Assembly: GCF_003696315.1 (NCBI RefSeq)
Contig: NZ_RFFN01000003.1
Span: 496,001-560,000, forward strand
Reading direction: 5' to 3'
DNA length: 64,000 bases
From: Pseudomonas songnenensis
Lineage (GTDB): Bacteria > Pseudomonadota > Gammaproteobacteria > Pseudomonadales > Pseudomonadaceae
Shown in pieces: positions 37,756 through 45,896 of the stretch. Numbering within the stretch: position 1 is the stretch's first letter; the number at the start of each line of letters is the position of its first letter. The notes under the pieces are model-generated. The model was not told the origin of the DNA. It saw only the letters and a list, made by a program, of their open reading frames with translations, and did no database searches. A program made the translations under genes and the position numbers.

Positions 37756-38946
37756 TCAGATTGCGTTGAACAGGACCTGGGTCAGTTCCTTGTTGGTGGA
37801 AATGACCTGGGTGTTGGCCTGGTAGTTACGCTGGCCTTCCATCAGGCCAACCAGCTGCTGGGTGAGGTCGACGTTGGAGCTCTCCAGCGCGCCGGAGGCC
37901 AGGGTGCCGTACTGGCCGACGCCCGGGGCGCCGAGCATTGCCGCGCCGGAGGCAGCGGTTTCGGTCCAGGCAGTGCCGCTGATGTTCTTCAGGCCTTCGG
38001 CGTTGACGAAGCTGGCCAGCACCACCTGGCCCTGGAGCATGCGTTCGCCATTGGAATAGCTGGCGTAGACCTTGCCGTCCTTCTCCACGCTCATGCCGGT
38101 CTGCTCGCCAGCTGCGTAGCCGGTGGCGCGGTTGTTGGTGACGCTGAATTCCGAGCCGTACTGGCTGGTGCCGCTGTAGTCGAGCTGGATGGCCAGGGGT
38201 GCCACGCCGCCGGTCAGCGGAGCGGCCAGGGCGACGCTGCCGATCGGGGTGGCGAGCACGCCGGCGGTGTCGAAGGTCAGTGCCTGCGGCGCACCAGCGA
38301 GGGCGGCGCCGTCGACGTAGTAGTGGGCATTCCAGCTGTTGTCGGCGGTCTTGACGAAGTACTGGGTCAGGGTGTGTTCCTTGCCCTGGGAGTCGTACAG
38401 CTTGGTGGTGTAGGTGGAGTTGTAGCTGCCCGCCGCCAGCGGGTCGAAGGCCACGGTCGGGACTTCCTGATTGGCGTCCAGGTTGGCGACAAAGCTCAGC
38501 GCATCGGTGGCGCGGGCCGGGATGCCGCCGGAGCGCAGCTGCAGGTCACCGACAGTGCCGGTCTGCAGGTTGCCGGTGGCGTCGGCCGGATAGCCCTGCA
38601 GGCGCTGGCCGAGGCTGTTGGTGATGTAGCTGTCCTTGTCGGTGCCGAAGATGCCGGCACGGGTGTAGCCGATGTCACCGTTGCTGGCGCGGGTGACGAA
38701 GAAGCCGCCGCCGGAAATGGCCAGGTCCAGGGTGCGGTTGGTCGAGGTCAGCGCGCCACCCTGGCTGATGCTCTGGGTGGTGCCGATCACTTCCACGCCC
38801 ATGGCCTGGGTTTCGGCATACAGACTGCCGAAATTGGTGCGCGAGGACTTGAACCCCACGGTGCCGGAGTTGGCGATGTTGTTGCCAATGGTGTTGAGTT
38901 GTTCGTTGACGGCGGACAGGCCGGTCAGGGCGATATTGAAGCTCAT
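37756..38946 (-). CDS. flgE: Flagellar hook protein FlgE
   Basis: FlgE is the structural subunit of the hook. The 396-residue product begins MSFNIALTGLSAVNEQLNT and has the NNIANSGTVGFKSSRTNF motif (about 22-39). A central hook domain follows, then the C-terminal QLVGLMEGQRNYQANTQVI segment. The size is typical for a compact gammaproteobacterial hook. It is preceded by flgD with a 50-nt gap. Confidence 0.96.
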   Translation of the reverse strand: MSFNIALTGLSAVNEQLNTIGNNIANSGTVGFKSSRTNFGSLYAETQAMGVEVIGTTQSISQGGALTSTNRTLDLAISGGGFFVTRASNGDIGYTRAGIFGTDKDSYITNSLGQRLQGYPADATGNLQTGTVGDLQLRSGGIPARATDALSFVANLDANQEVPTVAFDPLAAGSYNSTYTTKLYDSQGKEHTLTQYFVKTADNSWNAHYYVDGAALAGAPQALTFDTAGVLATPIGSVALAAPLTGGVAPLAIQLDYSGTSQYGSEFSVTNNRATGYAAGEQTGMSVEKDGKVYASYSNGERMLQGQVVLASFVNAEGLKNISGTAWTETAASGAAMLGAPGVGQYGTLASGALESSNVDLTQQLVGLMEGQRNYQANTQVISTNKELTQVLFNAI

Positions 38947-38996
38947 GGTTGCGTCTCGACTCTGCTGGATGAAGGTTCGGTGGCTGGCCGCCGCGC

Positions 38997-39662
38997 TCAG
39001 GCGCGGCCGGCACCGAACTCGAGAATGTTGTAGAACGGCACCGAGCCGACGCCGTCGATCTGCAGCACCGGGCCTTCGGCGCTGACGCGCACGTTGCCGA
39101 CCAGACCGGCGACTTCCACCTGCGGGTACTCGCCGTTGTCCGATTCGATCGCCACGCTGTACTGGCCGGCCGGCAGGCCGAGGCGCTGCGGGTCGATGTC
39201 GAACGGCACCTGGCCGGGCGCGCGGGCGCCGAGCTCGAGGGTGGTCTTCAGGCCGTTGGAATCGGTCAGTACCACGGCCGTGCGGTTGGAGGCGTGGGCC
39301 AGGGTGAACTGCCCCTGCACTGGCTGCGTGCCCAGCTGCAGGCTGTCCACCGCCACCCGCACCTGCTGGCCGACCAGGCCGGCAGCGGTCAGCGTCTGCA
39401 GGTTGTCCATCAGTACCAGGTTGTTCTGCGCCAGGCTGGTCATGTTCTCCATGCTCTTGACCTGGGACATCGCCGAGAACTGGTTGAGGAACTCGGTGCT
39501 GTCGACCGGCTTGGTCGGGTCCTGATACTTGATCTGCGCGACCATCAGGCTGATGAAGTTGTTCTCCATCGTGGTGGCGTCGCTGACATTCACGGCGCGC
39601 TTGACCTGATCGATGCTGTTGCCGGCCAGGCTGGCGTCCAGCGCGGAATTGACGCTACTCAT
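38997..39662 (-). CDS. flgD: Flagellar hook cap/scaffold protein FlgD
   Basis: FlgD caps the growing hook and is lost when the hook is complete. The 221-residue product shows the signature FISLMVAQIKYQDPTKPVDS (about 37-56) and QFSAMSQVKSMENM. A C-terminal Tudor/FnIII-like region follows. Its start overlaps the flgC stop by 1 nt. Confidence 0.95.
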   Translation of the reverse strand: MSSVNSALDASLAGNSIDQVKRAVNVSDATTMENNFISLMVAQIKYQDPTKPVDSTEFLNQFSAMSQVKSMENMTSLAQNNLVLMDNLQTLTAAGLVGQQVRVAVDSLQLGTQPVQGQFTLAHASNRTAVVLTDSNGLKTTLELGARAPGQVPFDIDPQRLGLPAGQYSVAIESDNGEYPQVEVAGLVGNVRVSAEGPVLQIDGVGSVPFYNILEFGAGRA

Positions 39663-40090
39663 CAGACTTCTCCCAGGCGCAGCAGGCTCTGCTGCATGCT
39701 CTTGACGCGGTTGAGCACCTCGACACCGGTCTCGAAGCTGCGGGTGGCCGACATCATGTCGGTCATCTCCTCGATCTCGTTGATGTCGGGGTAGTAGACG
39801 TAGCCCTCGCCGTCGGCCAGCGGATTGCCCGGCTCGTAGCGGCGCTTGGGCTCGGCCCCGGAAGTGACCACATCGAGCACCTGCACATGGGCGCCGCCCA
39901 GGCCGACGCCGCGGGTCAGCGAGTTGTTCTCGTACACCGCGGCGAACATCGGTTTGCGCGCCTGGTAGACGTCCGCCGGGTTGGCCGCCGCCGAGTCGGT
40001 GTTGGCCAGGTTGCTGGCCACGGTGTTCAGCCGCACGGTTTGCGCGTTCATCGACGAACCGGCGATGCGGTAGATGGAATCGAATGACAT
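39662..40090 (-). CDS. flgC: Flagellar proximal rod protein FlgC
   Basis: FlgC is a proximal rod subunit. The 142-residue product starts MSFDSIYRIAGSSMNAQTVR with the rod motif SNLANTDSAA (about 26-35). It ends with the helical MMSATRSFETGVEVLNRVKS segment. It overlaps both flgB and flgD by 1 nt. Confidence 0.95.
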   Translation of the reverse strand: MSFDSIYRIAGSSMNAQTVRLNTVASNLANTDSAAANPADVYQARKPMFAAVYENNSLTRGVGLGGAHVQVLDVVTSGAEPKRRYEPGNPLADGEGYVYYPDINEIEEMTDMMSATRSFETGVEVLNRVKSMQQSLLRLGEV

Positions 40091-40455
40091 CAGCGGCCCT
40101 CGATGGCCTGCTTCAGGCCACGGAATTTCATGGTCAGGAAGGTCAGGCTGGTCTGGAAATCCATGGAGTTGCGCGAGAACTGCGCCTGCTCGACCGACAG
40201 CTCGACGGTGTTGCCGTCCTGCGAAGCCTGGGTCGGTACGCGATAGAGCATGCGCGGATCGCTGCCGGCGATGCTCAGGCGCGACGAGACGCCATCGTCC
40301 AGGCGTTGCATCTCGGCGCCGAAGTCGATGTCGCGGGCCTGGAAGCCCGGGGTGTCTTCGTTGGCCAGATTCGCTGCGAGGATCTCGCTGCGCTGCATGC
40401 GCAAGCCCAGCGCCCGTTCGTGAACGCCGAGTGCGTCTTCAATCCGTATACTCAT
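40090..40455 (-). CDS. flgB: Flagellar proximal rod protein FlgB
   Basis: FlgB is the first gene of the rod-hook operon. The 121-residue product starts MSIRIEDALGVHERALGLR and has the LAANLANEDTPGFQARDIDF motif (about 26-45). The longer frame adds 38 residues with no ribosome site. I use the ATG at 40455, preceded by AAGGGTATC. A sigma54 promoter lies about 50 nt upstream. It is divergent from flgA. Confidence 0.94.
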   Translation of the reverse strand: MSIRIEDALGVHERALGLRMQRSEILAANLANEDTPGFQARDIDFGAEMQRLDDGVSSRLSIAGSDPRMLYRVPTQASQDGNTVELSVEQAQFSRNSMDFQTSLTFLTMKFRGLKQAIEGR

Positions 40456-40504
40456 TCGCCGATACCCTTGAAGCATGAGCGGTGTGATAACCGACCATCG
40501 CTTC

Positions 40505-40520
40505 TGCAGCATTCGTGCCG
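40505..40520 (-). promoter_or_regulatory. Sigma54 (-24/-12) promoter of the flgBCDEFGHIJKL operon
   Basis: On the minus strand CGGCACGAATGCTGCA matches the TGGCACG-N4-TTGCA consensus. It has GG (-24) at 40519-40518 and GC (-12) at 40507-40506, with exactly 10 nt between. Transcription would start near 40494, about 40 nt before flgB. This fits control by LafK, the sigma54 activator encoded in this cluster. Confidence 0.8.
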
Positions 40521-40541
40521 GCCTGCCAACGAATAGGTAAC

Positions 40542-41342
40542 ATGTTGTTTTTACTGAAAAAAAACGCAAAACACCGGCGCCTGCTCAACGCCCTCCTTCC
40601 GCATCGAACGCAGCATGAAGGCGGAAGCGGAAAACGAACTTCCGCCTGGGCAGCACTGCTGTTGCTGCCAGGGTTGGTGTGGGCGCAAGGCGGTGCTGAT
40701 GAGCAGATTCGCCAGGCCGTCGACCGGCATCTGAACGATGCGCTGCTGCGCGAAGCGAAGCGTCAGGGTTGGCAGGGCGCACGCCTGAGACACGACACCA
40801 GCCTGCCAGCCAGTGCCGCGCGGCTGCCGCGCTGTAACCAGCCGCTGCAGGTTCGCGATGCAGGGGGCAACTCGTCGCTGCTGGAGCGGCAACGGCTGAC
40901 GATCAGCTGCGCTGATGCGAATGGCTGGACCCTGGACGTCACCAGCCAGCCCAGCGTGTGGCTACCGGCCGTGCATGCCCAGGGCATCATCGAGCGCGGG
41001 CAGACGCTGGGGCGTGACGATCTCAGGCTCGAGCCGATCAATATCGGCAAGGCCCAGCGCGGTTATTTCAATCGCCTGGAAGAGGTGCAGGGTATGGCCG
41101 CGAAACGACGCATCCGCGCCGGCCAGACCCTCACCCCGTCGCTGCTGACGCAGCCCTTGGCAGTCAAGCGCGGCCAGCCGGTAAAGATCGTGGCCAGCCA
41201 CGACGGTATCGAAGCCTCCACCAGCGGCGAAGCACTGGGCGATGGGCAGCCGGGCGAAGTGATCCGCGTGCGCAACGTGCGCAGCGGCAAGGTGATCGAT
41301 GCCAAGGTGGTGGAAGAAGGCGTGGTGACCAGTACGTTCTAA
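40542..41342 (+). CDS. flgA: Flagellar P-ring assembly chaperone FlgA
   Basis: FlgA is a periplasmic chaperone that helps FlgI form the P-ring. The C-terminal SAF-like domain reads RIRAGQTLTPSLL and QPVKIVASHDGIEAS (about residues 185-225). The N-terminal region carries a secretion signal that begins late (about 33-50, TSAWAALLLLPGLVWAQG) after a long basic lead. I choose the ATG at 40542 over the GTG at 40515 because of the AGGTAA upstream. It is divergent from flgB. The enhancer-like inverted repeat falls inside its 5' coding region, and that odd lead may exist for that reason. Confidence 0.88.
   Translation: MLFLLKKNAKHRRLLNALLPHRTQHEGGSGKRTSAWAALLLLPGLVWAQGGADEQIRQAVDRHLNDALLREAKRQGWQGARLRHDTSLPASAARLPRCNQPLQVRDAGGNSSLLERQRLTISCADANGWTLDVTSQPSVWLPAVHAQGIIERGQTLGRDDLRLEPINIGKAQRGYFNRLEEVQGMAAKRRIRAGQTLTPSLLTQPLAVKRGQPVKIVASHDGIEASTSGEALGDGQPGEVIRVRNVRSGKVIDAKVVEEGVVTSTF
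40619..40648. promoter_or_regulatory. Inverted-repeat candidate activator site (UAS) for the flgB promoter
   Basis: A perfect 9-bp inverted repeat, AGGCGGAAG (40619-40627) and CTTCCGCCT (40639-40647), lies about 130 bp upstream of the flgB -12 element. A similar motif (GGAARCGG ... TTCCGCCTG) sits upstream of the fliD sigma54 promoter. I propose both as LafK binding sites. TTCCGCCTG also occurs in unrelated coding sequence, for example in fdnG and selB, so only the paired form is informative. Confidence 0.5.
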
Positions 41343-41426
41343 CAGGCGAACGCGAATGATAGGAGCCGTGCAAGGGCGCTGAAAGGCCTATTGGGAGCGA
41401 TGGAAAAAAATTTTGGCGCCAGGATT

Positions 41427-41453
41427 TAATCCTTCCTTGTGGGTTGTCGCCTT
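41427..41453 (+). promoter_or_regulatory. Weak sigma28-like promoter candidate of flagellin gene
   Basis: TAAT (41427-41430) is followed after 15 nt by GTCGCCTT (41446-41453), the right spacing for TAAA-N15-GCCGATAA. The -10 half matches poorly (3 of 8). It lies 60 nt before the flagellin start. I see no better sigma28 or sigma54 site upstream of flagellin. Confidence 0.3.
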
Positions 41454-41513
41454 ACCCCTTCAGCAGGCAGTCAAGCCAGCTCCTACAGCCCACTTAGCAC
41501 GAAGGATTTTCAC

Positions 41514-42350
41514 ATGGCCCTGTCCATTCATACCAACTACTCCTCGCTGATCACTCAGACCAACCTGAGCAAGACCAACAACGCCCTGGGCACCAACCAG
41601 CAGCGCCTGGGCACCGGCCTGCGCATCAACAGCGCCGCCGACGACGCTGCCGGCCTGCAGATCGCCACCCGCCTGAACGCCCAGAGCCGCGGCATGGGCG
41701 TTGCCATGCGCAACACCAACGATGCTGTTTCGCTGCTGCAGACCGCCGAAGGCGCGTTGAACGAGATGACCGACATCGTCCAGCGCATGAAGGATCTGGC
41801 TACTCAGGCCGCGAACGATACGAACAGTGCCGACGACCGCACCGCCATTCAGGCAGAGTTCGATGCTCTAAGCGAAGAAATCACCAACATCTTTGATAAC
41901 ACCAAATATGCAGGGGAAGCGCTGTTCGGTGCCGGCAAATTCGGCGCAGACGCAGTAACCTTCCAGATCGGCGCCTCGACAGCCGAAACCATGGTAGTGG
42001 ACGTTTCCGGTAAAGCAGACGCGCTTGATAGCCTGCTGGGCTCTGACATCTCTACTTTGGACCTGACGACCGCCGCTAACGCTGCAATCGACACCCTAGC
42101 AAGCGCCTTGAATTCCATCGGATCGCTGAGAGCGGATTTTGGCGCCAATATCAACCGCCTGAACCACACCAACAACAACCTGGCCAACATGAAGGACAAC
42201 ACCGAGATGGCCAAGGGTCGCATCATGGATGCCGACTTCGCCTCGGAAAGCGCCAACATGACCAAGAACAGCATGCTGATGCAGTCCGGCATCTCCATGC
42301 TCAAGCAGGCCGGCCAGATGCCGAGCATGGTCATGGGCCTGCTGGGCTGA
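41514..42350 (+). CDS. lafA: Lateral flagellin
   Basis: This is the filament subunit. The 278-residue product has conserved flagellin ends: an N-terminal MALSIHTNYSSLITQTNLSK and GLRINSAADDAAGLQIATRL (about 40-59), and a C-terminal NINRLNHTNNNLANMKDN with MLKQAGQMPSMVMGLLG. The variable central region is very short, as in other lateral flagellins. The start is the ATG at 41514 after GAAGGATTTTCAC; the longer frame is not coding. It is monocistronic, with a strong terminator after it. The symbol lafA is given by analogy to lateral systems. Confidence 0.93.
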   Translation: MALSIHTNYSSLITQTNLSKTNNALGTNQQRLGTGLRINSAADDAAGLQIATRLNAQSRGMGVAMRNTNDAVSLLQTAEGALNEMTDIVQRMKDLATQAANDTNSADDRTAIQAEFDALSEEITNIFDNTKYAGEALFGAGKFGADAVTFQIGASTAETMVVDVSGKADALDSLLGSDISTLDLTTAANAAIDTLASALNSIGSLRADFGANINRLNHTNNNLANMKDNTEMAKGRIMDADFASESANMTKNSMLMQSGISMLKQAGQMPSMVMGLLG

Positions 42351-42392
42351 TGACTGCCGGGTTGGCCTATGGCCGACCCAATCGATACATCC

Positions 42393-42423
42393 AAAAAAGC
42401 CCCGACTGGTTCGGGGCTTTTTT
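42393..42423 (+). terminator. Rho-independent terminator of flagellin gene
   Basis: The sequence AAAAAAGCCCCGA, loop CTGGT, TCGGGGCTTTTTT forms a strong GC stem flanked by A and T runs, about 45 nt after the flagellin stop. It should work in both directions. Confidence 0.92.
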
Positions 42424-42720
42424 GTTATCTCAGTTTTTTCTCATGTCCATCCGACCAACGGCTAGTGATGTCATTTTAACGGCATACAGCTCGCTTAAAT
42501 TCACGCAAACCCTTCTAAACCAAGGCTTTCAGCATCATCGGTCGCTTAGCGAGCCATCACTGTCGGGACAAATGATGGCAAATAGCCATTATTCATGACC
42601 GCTATCACCTTGATTAGTTCCCTTGTAAGTTCAAAATAACGGCGCCAATATACTGCCGACCAGTTCACGGTAAACTTTTGTTCCAGATCACAGATACTTC
42701 CTTTCGCTTCTCAGGGCACC
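42424..42720. other. AT-rich intergenic region upstream of the ToxR-like regulator
   Basis: These roughly 300 bp are clearly richer in A+T than the flanking genes, and I find no credible gene. The region must hold the promoter of the membrane regulator gene, whose start is preceded by CAGGG. No sigma54 or sigma28 element is evident. Confidence 0.5.
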
Positions 42721-43551
42721 ATGACTTCATCTCTGACCATGAAGGCCACCGATGGCACCGTCTGTCCGCTCCTGAAGAGTGGCCGTGACGGCTGCCTGGC
42801 TCGCTTCGATCGCTCGCTCTATCAGCTCTCGCTATCCAACGGCGATGACGTGGAAAAAGTTGACCTCGGCTTCTCCGGGAGCCGCGTTCTGGAGCGCCTG
42901 CTGCAAGTACCTGGCGAGGTCGTTTCCCGCGAGGAGCTGCTCAGCTACGCCTGGCAGGATCGGGTGGTCGGGCAAGGCAGCCTGAACCAGCAGATCTATA
43001 CCCTGCGCCAGGTTCTGGGCGATGCCGACAGCCAGATCATCCAGACGTTGCCGCGTCGGGGCTATCTGTTCAACCCGAACTACCTGGTCAACATCGAGAA
43101 GGCCCCGCTGTCGCCGGTCCCGACAGCTATCGAACAGCCGATCACGGCTCCGGCACAACGCCCACCTCAAATGCCGCAGCGCTCTGCCTGGTTTGCCCCG
43201 ACGATGCTTGGCACTGCGGTAGCACTGTTCCTGGCATGTGTCGCCCTGGGTTACCGCTTCATGCATGCGCCCAAGGGTTCGCTGACCTATACCCATTCCA
43301 TCGGCCAGCTCGAAGTGCTGTACGTGGAAAAGAGCCAGCAGATGCTCGACCGGATGATGCAGGAAACCCGCCTGCTGGTAGCCAGCGTTGCCGGCATGAG
43401 TTCGCGGCCGGGTCGCCTGATCGTGAACATGTCACCGGGCTTCTATGAGCTGCGCTGCCTGCAAAACGATGGCCGGATCAACTGGCTGAAGGTTCACCGC
43501 AGCCAGGTGAACGCTATTCCGAATGAAACACTGCAAGGATGTCTGCGATGA
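42721..43551 (+). CDS. lafZ: ToxR-like membrane-anchored transcription regulator (LafZ-type)
   Basis: This 276-residue protein combines a cytoplasmic OmpR/PhoB-type winged helix (about 45-118; REELLSYAWQDRVVGQGSLN and TLPRRGYLFN), a proline-rich linker (about 130-155), one membrane segment (about 159-180, APTMLGTAVALFLACVALGY) and a 95-residue periplasmic domain. That domain holds two cysteines, Cys246 and Cys274, as in ToxR. A transmembrane regulator (LafZ) occupies the similar place before flagellin in E. coli Flag-2. It is followed by an overlapping small gene whose product could be a ToxS-like partner. Regulation of lateral flagella by an envelope signal is inferred. Confidence 0.82.
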   Translation: MTSSLTMKATDGTVCPLLKSGRDGCLARFDRSLYQLSLSNGDDVEKVDLGFSGSRVLERLLQVPGEVVSREELLSYAWQDRVVGQGSLNQQIYTLRQVLGDADSQIIQTLPRRGYLFNPNYLVNIEKAPLSPVPTAIEQPITAPAQRPPQMPQRSAWFAPTMLGTAVALFLACVALGYRFMHAPKGSLTYTHSIGQLEVLYVEKSQQMLDRMMQETRLLVASVAGMSSRPGRLIVNMSPGFYELRCLQNDGRINWLKVHRSQVNAIPNETLQGCLR

Positions 43552-44030
43552 ATGCTTCTTTCGAAACCGGCACGGCGAGCAAGCGCCTGCTGCGCGTGAT
43601 GGTGCCGACTGCGCTGGCGTTATGGGCCTTCGTTGCGATGGGTACCACCACCAACTACAGCGCCAACCTCGATGGTCGGTATTCCTCTACCGGCCAGGTA
43701 TTGCTTAGCAATGGTCAATTGGTACAGGTCAGTCAGAGCGTGGTGTTCAATGATGGGCGCTTTTATTCGATGACGCGCAACAGCCCGGCCATCGTGGAGG
43801 CATCCGGCCGCGTCGAAACGGACTTTCTCGGCCGCGCCCGGCTGGTGGTGGAAGAAGGCCAGATCAGCGGGATCGCCGGCACCGACGAACTGGACGAAGA
43901 GCTGATCTTCAACCTGTTCTATGGCAAGCACAAAGGCGCCCGCATCACCCTGGAAGAGGTGGGTGCCTGCCTTTACGGCGTCGAGACCCAGCAGGTCTAC
44001 TGCGCCGAACCGGCGGTGGCCCAGCTCTGA
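43548..44030 (+). CDS. Single-pass membrane/periplasmic protein, possible ToxS-like partner of the regulator
   Basis: This 160-residue protein starts at the ATG at 43548, which overlaps the regulator stop (ATGA) and has AAGGATG upstream. It has one N-terminal membrane or signal segment (about 14-31, LLRVMVPTALALWAFVAMG) followed by a periplasmic beta-rich domain. Two cysteines lie near the C-terminus (Cys141, Cys152). I recognise no family. The layout, a membrane winged-helix regulator followed by a small coupled periplasmic protein, copies ToxR/ToxS and TcpP/TcpH. A stabilising or sensing role is therefore a reasonable but untested inference. Confidence 0.75.
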   Translation: MNASFETGTASKRLLRVMVPTALALWAFVAMGTTTNYSANLDGRYSSTGQVLLSNGQLVQVSQSVVFNDGRFYSMTRNSPAIVEASGRVETDFLGRARLVVEEGQISGIAGTDELDEELIFNLFYGKHKGARITLEEVGACLYGVETQQVYCAEPAVAQL

Positions 44031-44034
44031 CAAC

Positions 44035-44062
44035 CCCGCTGCGCCAGACAACCTGCAGCGGG
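44035..44062. terminator. Hairpin between convergent regulator operon and motB
   Basis: An 8-bp perfect stem, CCCGCTGC with GCAGCGGG (44035-44042 and 44055-44062), with a 12-nt loop lies in the 54-nt gap between two convergent genes. There is no T-run, so termination is only likely from position. Confidence 0.4.
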
Positions 44063-44084
44063 CGCGCAGCCACACGCGTTGCAA

Positions 44085-45023
44085 TCAGATTTCGTCGGAC
44101 TCAGGAGCGCTGTAGCTCGCGCCCTTCTCGGTGAAGCGCACCTTGCCGTAGCTGTCGCCGAACAATTCCTTGTACAGGTTCTCCGCCGAGTCGGTCAGCA
44201 GGAGAATCTCCACCCGTCGATTGGCTCCGTCTTCCGGTGCATCCGGACGCAGCGGCATGACATCCGCCTGCGCAGTCACTTGCAGCACCGAGCGGCCCGG
44301 CAGGCCGGCACTCACCAGCACATTGCGCGCACGCAAGGCGCGATCGCCGGAAAGATTCCAGTTGTCATAGCCCGATTGCAGCCGGTAAGGCGTGGCATCG
44401 GTGTGGCCGCTGATGATCAGCTTGTTCTCGACCTTGGCCAGTACACCGGCAAGCACACCGAGCAACCGGGCGAAGTGCGGGTTGAGCACGGCACTGCCGC
44501 GCTGGAACATGAAGCGCTGCTGGTCGTCCTTGATCAGGATGCGCAGGCCCTGGGGCACCACGTCCACTTCCAGATTGGCCAGCGCATCGACCTGCCCGGC
44601 CACTTCCTGCATCAACGCTGCCAGCGCCTGCAACTCGGCCGTCGAGGCATAGCGGCGGCTGCCTTCCTCGGGCAACTCCCCGGCGGCACGATCGCTCTCG
44701 ACACGCCGACGCTCGGGTTCATCCTCATTGCGCGCCTGCCGCACTGGTACGCCATCGAGCTCCAGCGGCGAGGTGCTGGTGCCGTCGAAAATGCCGGCAC
44801 CGCCATCGACCAGGGGATTGCTTTCCTCATCGCCGAATGCCGGATTGGTCAGGTTCATCTGCGGCTGAATGATCCACAGGACCATGAACAGCGCCATCAT
44901 CGCCAGGGTGAAGTCGGCGAAAGCCACCTTCCAGGCGCCACCGTGCTCATCGCCGTGACCCTTCTTGGTCCGGCGGCGGACGATGATCTCGTGCTCGTTG
45001 CCGCTCTTGCCTCGGCTCTTCAT
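44085..45023 (-). CDS. motB: Flagellar motor protein MotB (lateral stator, LafU-like)
   Basis: MotB is the peptidoglycan-anchored stator subunit. The 312-residue product has one membrane helix (about 34-53, AFADFTLAMMALFMVLW). The proton-binding Asp37 is in FADFTLAMM, which points to a proton-driven motor. A C-terminal OmpA-like domain carries ISGHTDATPY. The longer frame lies inside motA, so I use the ATG at 45023, which overlaps the motA stop. It is the last gene of the fliD operon. Confidence 0.94.
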   Translation of the reverse strand: MKSRGKSGNEHEIIVRRRTKKGHGDEHGGAWKVAFADFTLAMMALFMVLWIIQPQMNLTNPAFGDEESNPLVDGGAGIFDGTSTSPLELDGVPVRQARNEDEPERRRVESDRAAGELPEEGSRRYASTAELQALAALMQEVAGQVDALANLEVDVVPQGLRILIKDDQQRFMFQRGSAVLNPHFARLLGVLAGVLAKVENKLIISGHTDATPYRLQSGYDNWNLSGDRALRARNVLVSAGLPGRSVLQVTAQADVMPLRPDAPEDGANRRVEILLLTDSAENLYKELFGDSYGKVRFTEKGASYSAPESDEI

Positions 45024-45892
45024 GCCGCGTCCCTTTCTTCCTCGTACTGGTTGACCCAGACCTCGAGTTGACGGAAGGCCGGCTTGACGTCCTGCTCGAT
45101 CAGCTTGCGGCCGGCGTCGACCGCCAGCAGCGTCGGCTTGCCGGCCAGATGCGCGACCAACGTGGTGCGCACGCATTCAAGCGCCGACAGCTCGGTCTTG
45201 ACCCGCTGGCCCATGGCGTTGGAGAGCGGCTCCATCAGGCAGTAGCAGAAGAAGATGCCGAGAAAGGTACCGACCAGCGCCGCGGCCACATGGGCGCCGA
45301 TCTCGGCGACGCTACCGCCGATGCTGCCCATGGTGATGATGATGCCCATGATCGCCGCCAGGATGCCGAACCCCGGCATCGCCTCACCGATCTTGAACAG
45401 CGAACGCGACGGCTGCAGCAGCGCATGCTCCATCGCCTCGAGTTCCTGCTCGAGGAAGCCCTCGAGCTCGTGGGCGGTGATCTTGCCCATGGCCATCAGG
45501 CGGAAGTTGTCGGCGATGAACGCCATCAGGTTCTTTTCCTTGAGGATCAGCGGGTAGCGTGCAAACAGCTCGCTCTGCTCCGGCTCCTCGATATGCGAGT
45601 CGAGCACCTTGAGGCCGCCCACATCGACCATTTCCAGCAGCTCATAGAGCAGCATCAGCAGCTGGCGCTGGAACTCCTCGCCACGGCGTTCGTAGATGAA
45701 CACGCCGCGGATCTGCGAAAGCATTTCCACCAGCACTTCCTTGGGATTGCCGACCACCAGGCTGCCGATCGCGGCGCCGAGGATGATCACGATCTCCGCG
45801 GGCTGCCAGAGCACCCGCATGTCGCCGTTGGCCATGGCGTAGCCGCCCAGCACGCAACCGATGATGATGAACGCACCTAATACTTTCTGCAT
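45020..45892 (-). CDS. motA: Flagellar motor protein MotA (lateral stator, LafT-like)
   Basis: MotA forms the stator ring with MotB. The 290-residue product has helices at about residues 4-20, 30-50, 170-190 and 200-222. The conserved motif GIMGIIITMGSIGG is seen here as LAAIMGIIITMGSIGGSVAE. The cytoplasmic loop carries charged residues for FliG contact (about 85-160). It lies between fliA (4-nt gap) and motB (4-nt overlap), as lafS-lafT-lafU do in lateral systems. Confidence 0.95.
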   Translation of the reverse strand: MQKVLGAFIIIGCVLGGYAMANGDMRVLWQPAEIVIILGAAIGSLVVGNPKEVLVEMLSQIRGVFIYERRGEEFQRQLLMLLYELLEMVDVGGLKVLDSHIEEPEQSELFARYPLILKEKNLMAFIADNFRLMAMGKITAHELEGFLEQELEAMEHALLQPSRSLFKIGEAMPGFGILAAIMGIIITMGSIGGSVAEIGAHVAAALVGTFLGIFFCYCLMEPLSNAMGQRVKTELSALECVRTTLVAHLAGKPTLLAVDAGRKLIEQDVKPAFRQLEVWVNQYEEERDAA

Positions 45893-45896
45893 GACG

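Noticed and set aside
36991-39033. Very long plus-strand frame (680 codons) opposite flgE/flgF
   Set aside because: It is the antisense shadow of clear FlgE and FlgF genes in high-GC DNA; composition is Val/Gly/His-rich nonsense.
41439-41513. Upstream extension of flagellin
   Set aside because: The frame is open, but flagellins start MALxIHTN and the ribosome site precedes the ATG at 41514.
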